From: Todiramphus chloris collaris
Taxonomy: Eukaryota > Chordata > Aves > Coraciiformes > Alcedinidae
Assembly (NCBI GenBank): GCA_025345505.1
Contig: JANVCC010000152.1
Location: 3,357,318-3,421,317, forward strand
Length of the DNA: 64,000 nt
Direction: 5' to 3'
Both the position numbers and the translations under genes were made by a program. The stretch's first letter is position 1; every line of letters begins with the position of its first letter. Below are positions 46,501 to 59,328 of this stretch, piece by piece. Below the pieces are notes generated by a model. It made no database searches, was not told where the DNA came from, and saw nothing but the letters and a program-made list of their open reading frames with translations.

Positions 46501-46639
46501 TTTCTTGCTCAAGGCACAATTACAGGAAAAATGCTGAATGCTGTTATTTTTCTCCAGAATGAATAATCTACCTCAGTTTAATTAAACTACTTAAAACTCA
46601 TGGGCAAAGCATGTCTATTCCTATGTTAGTAACCAGCAG

Positions 46640-46868
46640 GTCTATCACGTGACAACACTGGTTGCTGACCCATGCAACTGACCCCCTTGCATCTTTCTAC
46701 ATCTTGGGTAAGAGGTCACGTATCAAATCAGTCCATGAATATGGTTATTCCTCAGACCTACTGCACTGGCTCTATCAGATATTGGGAATGTTTTCAGCAG
46801 CTTCTCACGTGAAGCCATCTCTGCAGCTCCCCAAGATACCAAAACCTTTCCACTCAAACCCAATAGAG
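46640..46868 (-). mobile_element. ERV LTR relic (5' end), minus strand
   Basis: The segment 46760-46868 (CTGCACTGGCTCTATCAGAT, CAGCAGCTTCTCACG, GAAGCC, GATACCAAAACCTTTCCACT, CAAACCCAATA) corresponds to the 5' start of the same LTR family found split at 11552-14105. Sequence to the left, down to about 46640, may continue it in decayed form (TATCACGTGACAACACTGG). The rest of the LTR is not seen, so this is a truncated old copy. The left boundary is approximate. Confidence 0.6.
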
Positions 46869-49800
46869 AACTTTACACTGACTTCAGCCTCACTTCCATG
46901 TTATTTGTCACACTGTGTCCTCTGAGTATATGATAGATCAATATTTCTTTCACTATTTTGACAATGCCTGCCCACATAGAGACAGCTCCATTGTGTAATA
47001 GATCAGAAATCTAATATGATGAGGTCCAGCAGATTTTGAAACAGTGTAACACCAGAGACATTGCTTCACTGAAATATTAATCTACAGTTATATGGTGAGT
47101 AGGGAAATTGTCATGGTGGTAAAGCTTCATCGTCAACAGGCAAAAATTCCTTGTTTTGAAAGTTGCATTTTGAATTGCCACGGGGAACCTGTTCATATTT
47201 TGACCTAATTGCACTGGCCTGAATGTTAAAAAGTCCAGATCAACAAGACTTACAGCTGTGCAGAACTGTCTGCAATAGTCTTCACACATATTTTTTGAAG
47301 AAGTCCTCTGAAATCACAGTGCCTCCTCTTTGTCTAAAACCTGGGTCATGCTCCGTGTATTCTCAAAGACAATGTAAATCAGAGCTCATGGAACTATCAG
47401 TATATATTTTACATTACAGTAGCTGTTACTTTTATTTTGTAAGCCACAGCAGGAATTTCTATTATCTCCAGGGATACTTCAATTCTCCAATCCATTTTCC
47501 CTATGTCCAAGAAAAAGGATGATGCAAAGAAAAAGACCATAAAGGAAACCAGTCCCACTAATCACAGTGAAGACTAGGAGGAAACAAGAACTGATATGTT
47601 CAGAAAGTAAAAGTAATCTGATATTGTCCCATATTAATTCTTAAAAAATTCTACCTTCCATCACATCTCGCACCACTGTATTATAGATAGATTCAAAGAA
47701 AAGCCTCTTGTGGAGGAATTGAATGTGCCATGTCTCAAAATCATTTCAGCTGAAGAACTGAAGTGTTTGATACACCCTGTTACAGCTGAATTTATATTTG
47801 GACTACTGACAGAGGGCATTTTGTATATCAAGTCACATGCTATGTATGATGAGGGTTCTTATGTGCACAGTGATGATGTCATCCTTATAGAAAATTCGAT
47901 TCTGTAAGGTGCTAAAAATCTATTACTTCAAAATAAAGACATGTAAAGATAACTTTGAAAATCACTTGCTATTTTTGAAATTATGACTGCATTTCTGAAT
48001 ATTATCCCATCTACCGAATATTTTTCCATTTATAATGTAAAGGCAAAGGTACTGGCTCATATCAAAAGTTCATCGACAGTGCCTATAATGGATGACTATC
48101 TCCATGGAGCAGCATGTAGAGGAGTGTTTATGGAATGGGCCATGGGATTGCCTTACTTAGCCCTCCTGTGGCAAGAGACAATCCTGCACAAATGTACACT
48201 TAGTTTGCTAGGCTACAGTCCATTTTTCCGCTTCACCAAAATCTCTTTTGGTTCTAGCTGTGGTTTTTCTCTCATCTTTCATACAAACCTCTGATTAATT
48301 TCTGGTCCTCATTAGCCCAATGCTCCTGGACTTACTCAAGCCATTGCTTTAAGACTAGGAAGGCGAATGGCATGATACAGTCATGTGGTACATTTCTCCT
48401 CCTGTGTCTTGCCAGGTTGCCAGGCAGAACATGGCCAGGGAGCTTCTACTGGCTCCTTGAATGCCTTCAGAGAGAAGGAGATGGTGTCATGGAATCCCAC
48501 TCTGTCCCTTCCAACTATTGGGGGTTTTTTTCACCTTTGACCCTATGACCTTCACCACTACCATTCACTGCTCCTCAAAATTATTTTGTTCTGTTCAAAT
48601 TCTGTTATGTAGACCCTTTCCTTTGGTTTTGCTAGGCAGAAGCTGATGCCTTTTCAAAAGAAGATAACCAGGAGCAATGACCCTAAATCAATGTCTAGCG
48701 ATCTGTAAGAAAACAGCATGTGGACCTATCTGATTGCTCCTCTAATACTATCTCATCTTCCAACTATTTTCAGCTCAGGAAAGTTTCTGAATTGGATGTC
48801 ATTCTGTGTATTTTATAATCTTTCAAGAATTTTATTTCCATATGCTTTTTCAGTTGTCTCTTAAAGAAATGTAAATTTGAGATGCACACAGCATTCTTTC
48901 ACAGTGCTAGCATGTGTTCTATGTAAAACCATTGCCTTTTTTTTTTCATCTGAAGGTAAATTCTAATATCATTATTTGGTGATCCATAGATCTTGTCTTT
49001 AAAGAAGAGTGATACATAATCAAGTCATATCTACCTTCTCCATGCCATTATAATTTTATACAAGTTTATATCTCCTCTGAAGTCTTCTGCTTTGAGAACT
49101 GGGAAATCCCCACCTACTTATTTGTTACCTGTAGAAAACCCTTCTATATTTTTTAACCCTTTTTTCCTTTCTCAGCTCTTTCCAATTCCCCTTTTTAGGA
49201 TGAGGGCAAAAGCACCACACACAATGTTCCAAAACAAAATTGAGCTATCTGTACCAACAGCTACCATCTTGTTTAGTCTTTGTGATCTGCAATGGAAGGG
49301 ATAGATGATCTCACATGAAAACTGTTTTTCTTGTCTCAATTTTATTGCTATTTCCTACCTTTTATTTTTCACTATGGCCAAAGGTGCCAGACAAGCAGTC
49401 ACAGACCTCAAAGGATGGGGAGGACGAGTCTTGAGGTGTGAATGGAAGGTTTGTTGAAAACCCAGATGTGCAAAATGCAGCAGTTATGGCCTTAAAGCCT
49501 AGGGAACTACCATGTTACAGAAAAAAAAAACCCACACTGAAAATGCCTTGGATTTTACACATGGAAAGAAAATGGATGTAATCTCTGTTATCAAAAAGAA
49601 GTGCAAGTGGACAAAACACGTGAAAACAAAGGGAAAAAACTCACCGGGGGTTCTGAGTTTACAGTTTGACATTAAAATTACTTGAGCGTTCTTCCAAGGT
49701 AAAGAGCAATAAAATCTCAAAGGCACCTACAGTCCATCAGCACTAAGTTAAAACTAGTGCAAGAAGATAATCATATGAATAGACAAATTTTTCAAGAAAA

Positions 49801-52359
49801 GACACAATGAAACCCAACCAGAAGATACATTTCTGGTAAGAAAATGTTTTCATCTGTTTGACTGAATAAGTAATAGTTTCTCGGTTACTGCATCCTGCAT
49901 TAGGGATCATCTGTTCTGTTCACAGTTCCCCATATGTGGTTTCCACAGTATAGTACAGGTTGGAGTGAGACAAAAGATTTTCTACAGAGCTCAAAACAAT
50001 ATTTGGTTTTGACTCACGTGGGTATGTCAAACACTCTAAACATGTATTGTAACCTACTAACCTAAGAAAAATTATCAGCTTTTACTGCTGATAAAACCAC
50101 ATGGTATCTAGCATTACAGGCTGATGGGCCCTCTCACACAAGATTTAACAATATACACATTATCCCCCTAACTACTGTAATTATTCATATGTTCTAACTA
50201 ATGCATGTGTAAACACATGTGCAGAGTGAAGACAGCTGTCATTTATTTTTTTTAATTTCAAAGTCATAGCCTAAATACTGGGAACAGAGATTTTGGAAGC
50301 TGAATTTTCACATTATGAATTGTTCTATATTTTCATATTCTGGAGAGGAATAAAGCAAATATTTTAGTTTGGGAGGAGCTGAAAACCATCTGTGACTGGG
50401 AAATAACATTGCACTGCTTTACCACCAGAGTAACTGCAGACAAGTTACTGTTATTGGAGTCTGTTATTGGAACTAACAGCAGAGTTGAGTTGATGGTACT
50501 TGCAATACACAGAGTGACAAATGCTACTTGATTAGCAACTGTACAGCCCATTTACTTGTGAGTGATACTGAAGTAAAGCCTAATTCTCACTTTCCCACTT
50601 AGTATCTGACCATGGAGAAACAGATCTCTCTTGACAGTTTTCATATCATGCCAGATTTCCTGAAATTATCTTTATCCCACAACCTGTCTCAGGAAAACAG
50701 AACAGGCAAGATGCAGAAATAAATGTGATGTTTAGGTCTCACGTGAAACAGAACTAAGAATGACTGAGATAGGATTTCCACTGCCAGGGATTGTATTAAA
50801 CTCTCAAACAGGATATGTAACTTCTCACATCAGGTTTGAATGCAACTGATGGAAGCGATGAAAAATTCACTCAACTCTACCATTGATGTATCCCACTGTA
50901 CATCAGAAACATCACCACAGAGTTAGTTGTGTAAAACCCATGAAAGTAAGTGAAAGCTCAGGCATGTGGAATGCAAATTGCTCACCTCCAATGAACACTG
51001 TATTCATTTGATTGATTTTAAATGGCTGTATAAGTGTTCTCATGCATGTTGAACCTGTATAAAAAATTAAATAACTCCCAGTGGAATTTTTCTGGAATTA
51101 CACTCTGAAATTGAACTTAACTTGAACAACAGAGTTTAAATACCTTGGGATGTGGTTCATCATGATTTTCATTTTCATTCAGAACCATAACAGCTAAAGA
51201 AATGTGGGTGACAGAGTCATTTTGAACAGTGTCTCATCTAGGATGTGAGCCAAATACACTGTTCCCATTATTATTCCAATGACTTCCATCAGATACAAAT
51301 CTGATGTGTTTTACAGTGAACCAAGAACATGTAATTTTTTATTTTAGAATCCTAGTAGTGATGCATAACCAAGCCACCATTTTGTTATCTCTTGGCACAG
51401 TGGATATTTTTCAATATACTTGTCCTTTTTTTAAATAACTGGGGAAAGGAGAATGCCTTGAACTTTCTCTGCTGTCACTCTCTGTATGTGCCTTACCTCA
51501 GTGTCCAGATTTGATCATTAAGGCCTTATATAGAAGATTACTGCCACATCCTCCTTCTTATTTATAATCTGACATATCTATGGTCATTGAACTCACTAAG
51601 CCTAATGGATCTTTGCTCTTTTTACTGTTACTGAACCTGGTCAAAATACCTCAGTACAGTGCATCTCTGGCAAGTAGCACATATCCACTCAATCTAAAGC
51701 TTATTACACATTAAGCATAAATTGTTTTTCTGTTGCACATTTAAAAAAACAATTATTTTTTTTAAAAATTCACTTAACTTTCATGCTTCATTTCTCATCC
51801 TCTAGTACAAAACTGAAACTGAGCTTTATAAACCAAAAGTCATTATGTGAAAGTAAAGTTCAGAAATTAACGAACAAATCTGTGATTTGCTGCCTGTGAA
51901 ATTTAAGCTTGGAAAAATCAAGTTAGATCAAAGCCATTTCCTATATACAGAAACACAGGAGAGTCTGGGCGTCTCTCCTCTGTCAATACCTTAATACAAT
52001 CTCAGGAAGATGAGGGCAGACTGGCACCACATGATAGTTTCTTCCGGTTTTAACATACAAATCACTTTGTTTTGCTCCTCACAATCATCCAAATATTTTC
52101 ACCATGTTGTACCAACTCACAATAGAATACAGGAGTGGGGAAAACAAAACACAAAGGTAAAAAGGAAAAAGGGCAGGGAGGTTACAAATGAGCTGGAATA
52201 TTTTAAAACAGATTGTAATTATTGTCTCAGATTTTCTAACTTTGCTAACCTGAGCAGAATAGGTCATAAGGCTCTCAGACTTTCCTCTGAGCCTATCTTT
52301 TTCAAAGCTAGAAGATATATAAAGTAACTTCTGCCTTGACCCTATGGGAAAAGTACAAT
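46869..52359. other. Non-coding DNA, no gene seen
   Basis: About 5.5 kb. A 13-bp tandem pair, CTGTTATTGGAGT-type, occurs at 50448-50473. Otherwise nothing recognised; open frames reach about 103 codons without domain signals. Confidence 0.6.
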
Positions 52360-52364
52360 ATGGG
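52360..52364 (+). repeat. Target-site duplication, left copy (ATGGG)
   Basis: Identical to 52819-52823 and directly abutting the LTR start TGTAGTGGGT. Confidence 0.9.
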
Positions 52365-52818
52365 TGTAGTGGGTCTGTCGGAGCTGCTTTTCCCCATCCA
52401 TCCCTCGTGCTGCAGCACTGGGAGCTGGAGGGTGTTGATAACACACCCGTGTTATGACTGCCAGTGCTCACACGGCACCAGAGGATGGGGGGCAGGATGG
52501 GGGAGAAGCTACAGCCAACCTGAGCTGACCAGTGGGCTATTCCATACCATATGAGATCAGCTCAACTATAAAGGGAGAGGGCAGGAGGAGGATGGGGGGC
52601 ATTCTGCTTTGTCCTCCAAGCGGCTGCTACGTGTTCCCGGAGCCCTGCTTCCTGGACTTGGCCCAACATCGCCTGTGGACAGGAAGTAGAGAATAACATC
52701 TTATCTATCATAACCCACACCCCTGTGCTTTGCATCTTACTCTCTCCCTGTGTGCTGTGCTGAAGGGGGTCGGGGGGTTGGTGGGCACCTGGTACCGTGC
52801 CAAGGTCAACCCACCACA
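52365..52818 (+). mobile_element. Solo LTR, 454 bp, ERVL-like (5-bp TSD)
   Basis: A complete LTR in plus orientation. It begins TGTAGTGGGT and ends ACCCACCACA, which form imperfect 10-bp terminal inverted repeats with TG...CA ends. It is flanked by perfect 5-bp duplications ATGGG. The body order matches a common bird LTR: CATACCATATGAGATCAGCTC and TATAAAG promoter block, GGAGCCCTGCTTCCTGGAC, then an AAGTAGAGAATAACATCTT stretch. About 10 CpG remain. No canonical AATAAA is seen. Five-bp duplications suit ERV class III (ERVL) or some class I; the ERVL label is inference. Absence of internal sequence shows LTR-LTR recombination. Confidence 0.9.
52567..52573 (+). promoter_or_regulatory. LTR TATA box (TATAAAG)
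   Basis: Lies mid-LTR after the CCATACCATATGAGATCAG block; initiation would be expected roughly 25-30 bp downstream. Present activity is unknown. Confidence 0.6.
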
Positions 52819-52823
52819 ATGGG
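52819..52823 (+). repeat. Target-site duplication, right copy (ATGGG)
   Basis: Identical to 52360-52364. Confidence 0.9.
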
Positions 52824-55800
52824 GGTCAGCATGTAAGTGAGTACAATTTGAAGAGATTGCAGGGCACAAAATTCGTTGAATTTCTAGTCAAAAGCTCATC
52901 ATTTAACAAGCATTAAATTCAAAGTAAGAATCATCAGCTGTTAGAAGAACTTAATCCAGTGATATTCTCTTGGACAAATAAGGTCTTTCCTCTTCAGCCA
53001 TGTCTCTAAAGCAGATACTAACTGATTCTGATGAAGGAATTGGATTTCCTCTGTTATTTAACAAAGTTTCTGAGATAGATTTAAAAATACAGTCATTATT
53101 TTATCTTCTAATGTACCCTATTATTTTCCTGAGCTAAGATCTGAATATAGCTATACTTGGAAGCATTATTTATAATATTCTTGTTGTAAACCAGTATATT
53201 TTCTCAACACTCTCTGATTAACATGAGAAAGTCACACTCAATTTTGCAAAACTTAAGTTTTATGCACTTACTTTATCCATTGACATTTCCGGGACAGGTC
53301 TGGCTCAAAAGCTCAGAACAGAGGAGAGGAAGAAACAGCATAGATGTTAAATTACCAATGAGTTTAAGGCTCAGAGCCTCATCCAGATGATATTCCAGTG
53401 GAGTACTTTAATGTCATCGTATATGTAATCAGCAATCTCATTGGTTAAAATAATAATAAAAAGAATTGCAGAAAGGGAACAAATAAGATTCTCTTGTATA
53501 GGAATTTAAACTGTGCTGTCCTAGCTTTCATGACATAGTCTACACAGAGACATCTGAATCACAAAAATCGGCTTATATACCTTGGTAAAACTTAGATTCT
53601 GCTGTGATTTTGAGAAGTTACTAAGATATTAAGACATCAGTATTTTATTAGTGACATAGACTTGGATTTTATCATTTTCTGAGAACATGAGGGGTTTTTT
53701 TAAATCTCTGTAATGAAAGATTGGAAAAAATCTTCAATAAAGGTCTGTCCTGGATCTGATGAAATGTGTGATAATAATTCAATCAAGAAATTCAGAATAT
53801 CATTCATACGTATCTGTATGTGAATCTATAAGGAATTCCATGGATAATGGAGGTTTTCTGAGACAGAAAAAGCTAAGATAGTGAAAAGTTTTCATGGTCT
53901 CAGATGAAAGTACCAGAGATTGAGTGCAACACAACCTAGTTGTGCATTGAAAGCAGATATCCCACATACCCTTGGCCTTCTCCTTGCTGTTAGGACTGGG
54001 GCAGGGGCAGGTGGAACCCAGCATGAGGGTGCAGACAAACAAATATGATGTCTAAACACTGGGAAGCAATTCAGGTGTTTAACATACTGACCTAGTGCTG
54101 TCTGAAAGCCTCATATCCTATGGATATACATGAAATTGGCAGAATACCAGACCTGGGAGAAATGCATACCCAGTTGGGGTACACTAAGGCACCTTAAATT
54201 TCACTGAAAACTTATTCTAATTCCAGTTGTAGTGCCTGGAATTACACTGGATCCATCTATGGACAGTTAGTTCGCAGCTGGCTGGATAAAGCAGGATTCA
54301 GTCATCTGAAAACAGGCTCTGCAGTGTCAGTTTAGGTGTTGTAAGACATCTCACCTCAGCTGTAGGCACTACACCATAGAAGGGCAGGACTGATATAAAT
54401 ACTGCCCTGTACCGGTTTGCTCTGTTTGGAGGTCTTGGACACTCCATGAGCTCCCAGATGGCACTGGGTATTTTTCTGTTAGGAACTGAACACTCTGTCC
54501 AGAACAATTCAAGTGCTTAAAGTTAGGTGCTTAATGCAGTTGAGGGTATCTGGCCTGATCCCAAGAGGCCTCCTGTGTTGTACATGGAAGCTCTGTGACA
54601 TAGAGGAGCTGAGAGTGGAGAATTACAGTTAAGCTGTAAAATTGCATGTGGTGTGGGAAAAGATGTTTTAATTTTTGCCTTTGTTTCTCACTACCCTAGT
54701 CAATGTTAATGTGCAATAAATTAATTTTTTTTTTCTTATATTGAGTCTGGTCTGCCTATGATGGTAAGTGACAAGTGATGTCCCTGTCTTTATCTCAAAT
54801 AATGAGCCTTTTCACCGTATTTTCTCTTCCTGTCCTTTTGTGGAGGGGGAATGGAAAAGTAACTGGGTAGGGCTATGGCAGCTGGCCAAGGGCAACCACC
54901 AGAGAGAAACTGCCTACCTTGAAAGTGGTCTATCCGGCTGTCAGGAATGTGACAGTGCTCTGCAGAGGTGGTTTGTTTTGTTGACCCTAACTGCGTAGCC
55001 TTGGGGCTGCTCAAAGGGTTCTTGTGTTATGGGAGCAACAGGCCCTGACACATCTGTTTCTATACAGTGGTCTGACAAAGCGATTGAGTAATTTATTTAT
55101 GCATGAATAAGACCTTCTTTGGCCATCTTTTTTGATCTGTTGAGTAAAGCTGGAAAAACTGCTTTACCTGTGCAACACTCTCGAAGTTGGAACACTGACC
55201 CCCACCCTAAAATCTTTCCTCATTTTCTTTTATCTGACTCCAGATGTGTTTTCACTGCAGAAAACCTGAGGCAAACAATCCTCATTGCTTGTGATGGGTG
55301 GGTTATCTAGCTCAATGACATGGATAGTGCTGTACTTTCTCAGGAATATTTAGGCCTCTTCAAAAGCATTTCTGGTGTCTTTATGATCAGGAATCCACAC
55401 CTAGTCAGTGAAATTACTGTCTGGCTCATCTCCTTTTATGATCCCTCTACAGTAGGATGTGTAGATGTTGAAAGTGTTTAAAAAAATCTTGCTGGGTTTT
55501 TTTTTTCCCTGAAGTCTACTTTCTTATGGATTTTACCTGTTTTATCACTATAATGTCACCATTGCTGAAACAAAACACAAGGAGAGATTTCATTGCTACT
55601 GCTGGTGGACAGATATAGCACAACTTATCTGTGGCTACCTGTCTCCTTGCCATATGAGCACAATGAGAGAAACTCTATTCAAGGCAGAGACAGCATCAAC
55701 TCAGGCTTGTCTGCAGTGCTTAAATGAGGATGGAGAACCACTACTGGACTTCTGCACAATGAATAGGTATTTTGCTTTTACAGACAGCAAAGACACTCTT

Positions 55801-57944
55801 GTGCTCATAGGTAATGTTTGTAAACTGATCCTACCACATAATCTATGACGCCTTCTCAATCACCTTGGTTAAATTTCTAAAAGCTGTATTTTGAGTGTAG
55901 ACACTCCATGACACACATAGTCACTAACTTTAGCCTCAGATATAACATTTCATCTTCATCTGCCTCTTTAGGCTTCTAAATGGCTTTTAAAATCTGATCT
56001 TAATGTTTCATGCCTCTATTCACCAACTGTTAAATGATGAGCACTTCTTACGTCATTTTTGGTTGATAATGCTATAAGCAAGTGAACTCATCTGTTTAGT
56101 ATTCAAGGTTGAACTGAGACATGTGGGTAAATTCTGCATGACACAAACTGATGCTGATCTTCTCAGTTTACCTGCCTTCACCTTAAACTACATAGTGTTA
56201 TTCAGAAACTTGTCTTTTACTGTACTTTTGTTCAGTGACATTTCAGCAGTCTGGACTTCAGTGGCTTAAGGAAACTTTGAATTAATAATAGAATTACTGT
56301 GATTGAATAAATTCATGAGTACACTGTGGCAGTGATGGAAAATTCTATAATTGCTTAGTGTCAGGCAATAATCAATAATAATAGTAATGGAAACCAAACA
56401 TATTTCAGTTTGACAGGTTCCAGCAGAGTAAGTGTCATGGGTGGATTCCTGAATTCGCAGTGCTTGAACTGGGTCTTTCAGTAGATCCAGTACTCCAGGG
56501 CACAGAATTTTAATTTGCTTAAGGAAGCATAAAAGGAAATTTTTCCTTCTTGTGTGAATGTTTGATACAGAATTCTCTCACATAGGTGGAACTGGAGTGT
56601 CATTATGTGAGTTAAAAGAAAAAAGAAAATATCCTTAGCTGAAATAGTACAAAGAGCAGATGGCATACACCTCAATACAGTTCTGAAGTATGTTAAGGGT
56701 CTTTAGTTTAAATTACATTTGCATCCACTTCAGGATCCTCACACAAAAGTTACTGGAAATGGCAGCTAACTACGCTGCTTTACAGTAAATTACACCTATT
56801 TTGCACAGGTCAGAACAACATCCAACAAGGAAAAGATAACAAGAAAGCAATAGAGAATCAAACTGATGATACCAAAGTATTTCAGCAGGCCGGTCCCTAG
56901 TGTGGCTGAACTGTGAGAAAAACATGACTGCAGACAGGAAAGATTCAAAGAGCATATCTGCACTTTGCAATATGGATAGAGGAAAAGATCCCTAAGGAAC
57001 TGCCCCAGACACTAGCTCCTATACCAAATGCATTTTAGCTGCACATTGCATAGTTAGCAAAGTTAAGAAGCACATCTAATTGTATTAAGACCAATCCCTG
57101 AATAATACTTCCAGAAACTGAGATTTTTGTGATATGATGCACATCCCTGGATAACAGTGACACATCAAGTAGCATGGAGATATCAATAGTTGGTGTTTTA
57201 CTACGTTTGTAATGAATGTAACAAGAGGCTAGGTAAGCTATGAATTAAGCAGGAAATTTCTCTCCTATTGAAAATGTTGAGGGTCATCTGGTTTTTAATT
57301 TCATCTCCTTTGGAATAAATGCAAACATTTTTGACAATTCCTGAAAAAGCCTGCTTTAGCAAGAATTGAGAACTTAAAATTTAGGTTGCTGGGTTCAAGG
57401 GACAGCCAGAGAGAAATAATCTCTGATTTTCTTAATGGGAAATGGAAAATTATGATCATATTTTTAAAGCTTGTTTCTGCTAGGAAAGCCACTCTGACAG
57501 GTTCAATGTTCCAATAGTTTATCACTTCCCTAAGACTTCAGAAAAGCCCGAAGACTAATTCCACTTGTTCACTAAGACAGAACTGAGCATTCTAAAAATA
57601 AGTAAAAATTTGACATTATGAAATCAGAATGACAGAGGCATGTGAGTGTATTATCTCCTTATTTTTTAATCATACTGACTACCTGTTTTAAAGGAAACCT
57701 GCCACTTCTAAGTCCCAGAAAAGAAAACAGGGGGTAAAATGGGGTGAAAATGTACAGCATTTTGAAAACATCATTAAAAACCTCAGTAAAAAGAGATGTT
57801 GGACTTCAAAATTTTAGAGCAGCATAAACCAACCTGCATTAACACTCCTAATTTGTAAATTATGTATTTTATTGTACCATAGATTGTAAATTCTTGTTGG
57901 TTTGAATCACAAAGACCCTGAAACCGATTGATACTGGGGTTTGC
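52824..57944. other. Non-coding DNA, no gene seen
   Basis: About 5.1 kb of AT-rich sequence, T-runs near 54725 and 55499. No repeat family or exon is recognised. Confidence 0.6.
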
Positions 57945-58036
57945 CCCCTAGTGCAAGGTCCTGCACATGGGTTGAAGCAACCATCAGTATCAATAGAGGC
58001 TGAGGGATGAAGGGATTGAAAACAGCCCTGTAGTAC

Positions 58037-58297
58037 TTGGGAATACTGGTGGATGAAAAGCTGAACATAAGCTGGCAGCGGACACTTGCAGCCCAGAATG
58101 CCAACTGTATCCTGAGTTACATCAAAAGAAGCATGACCAGGAGGTCAAGGGAGGTGATTTTTCACCTCTACTCTGCTCTGGTGAGATCCCACCTGAAGTA
58201 CTGTCCCCAGCTCTGGAATCCTCAGCGCAATACAGACATCAACCATCCAGAGGAGGTCCATAAAAATGATCATAGAGCTGAAACACCTCTCCTGTGA
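58037..58297 (+). pseudogene. CR1 ORF2 middle segment
   Basis: An 86-codon open stretch: GILVDEKLNISWQRTLAAQN, CILSYIKRSMTRRSREVIFH, LYSALVRSHLKYCPQLWNPQ, matching the region downstream of the RT core. It then drifts out of frame near 58240-58260, where a short deletion relative to other CR1 copies is apparent. Confidence 0.85.
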
Positions 58298-58352
58298 AGA
58301 AAAGCTGAGTTGGAGTTGTTGAGACCGGAGAAGGCTCAAGGAAGACCTTATT

Positions 58353-58589
58353 GTGTCCTTTCAACACTTGAAGGGGGTCTATAAGAAAGATGGGGACAAA
58401 GATTTTATTAGGGCTTGTTGCAACAGGGCAAAGGGTAGTGCCTTTAAACTCCAAGAGGGTAGATTCAGACTAGATATAAGGAAGAAACTTTTTACAGTGA
58501 TGCTGGTTAAACAGTGGTACAGGTTGCCCAGAGAGGTGGTAGATGCTCCATCCCTGGAAATGTTCAAGTCAGGCTGGATGAAGCTCTGA
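58353..58589 (+). pseudogene. CR1 ORF2 C-terminal remnant
   Basis: A 78-codon open stretch: FQHLKGVYKKDGDKDFIRAC, FKLQEGRFRLDIRKKLFTVM, VKQWYRLPREVVDAPSLEMF. It is separated from the upstream segment by frameshifts and a stop, and the native C-terminal few residues are altered by another small indel. Confidence 0.85.
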
Positions 58590-59286
58590 GGAACCAGTTG
58601 TAGTTGAAGATACCAGGGTTGGAATATATGATCTTTAAAGGTCCCTTCCAAACCAAACTATTTTATGTCTCTGATTCTATGAAGCTACTAGCAGTACCTC
58701 CATCAGTTCTCCCATGTCTGGGTTTTTTTTCTGGAGAAACTTAGGATTCATAATTTTGGCTTTGCTCCTATGTATAATTCATCTTCAGTTTACACACTGC
58801 ATGGAGAAAAAAAAAACAACAAACACTTGCACATCTGATAGATTTAACAACTAAAATGATGGCCTACTTATTCGTGTGATAGAAGTGTTTACCTTCAAGA
58901 GAAGAAAATCTACACATCACAATAATTATTCTATCTGAGCAAGGAAGCTTGGAAACATTCACTGCAAATGTTTCAGTTAAAGCTGCTAACTTTATTGACC
59001 TGATAGCAATAACAGGGACATAAAACTGAAGAAAAGACCAAAAACCTGAGCTACAAGTGTAATTAAGGCAACGTTGTTGTTGTAAGATCCAAATATACTT
59101 TTATAGCTTGAAAATGAACTTTTATTTCACTTAGAAGTCAGAGTTTGTAAGCAGTAGCGTGAGTCACCATGTATCTCTTTCACAACAAGAAAAGAAGCTT
59201 AGGAGATTGGGCAGCAATTTACCAGAGATGTATAAATCTAAGAGAGCAGAATAGCTATTTCTGAGCAGTTAGTTTTTGGTTCTTTT

Positions 59287-59328
59287 GGGGTTTTTTTTGG
59301 GGGGAGTGGGGGGATGGGGGGGGGGGGG
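59287..59328 (+). repeat. G-run cluster with G-quadruplex potential
   Basis: Runs of 4, 6, 6 and 13 G separated by T8, AGT and AT. This meets the usual four-run criterion for a G-quadruplex, the last three runs having very short loops. It may also be an unstable poly(G) and error-prone in sequencing. Confidence 0.8.

Larger units (their letters stand above)
40076..46639. other. Non-coding DNA, no gene seen
   Basis: About 6.5 kb. Two local tandem duplications (40204-40253 and 40610-40749) and a short AT microsatellite at 43520-43537 are the only structures noted. A 110-codon plus-strand open frame at 41253-41585 and a 100-codon one at 44198-44500 have no recognisable domain. Confidence 0.6.
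57945..58682 (+). mobile_element. CR1 retrotransposon, 5'-truncated
   Basis: A plus-strand CR1 of about 0.74 kb. It starts near GCAAGGTCCTGCACATGGGT, continues through the ORF middle and C-terminus, then GGTCCCTTCCAAACC and a single ATTCTATG octamer at the end. Point mutations, small indels and loss of most octamers indicate an older copy than that at 28455-28901. Confidence 0.92.
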
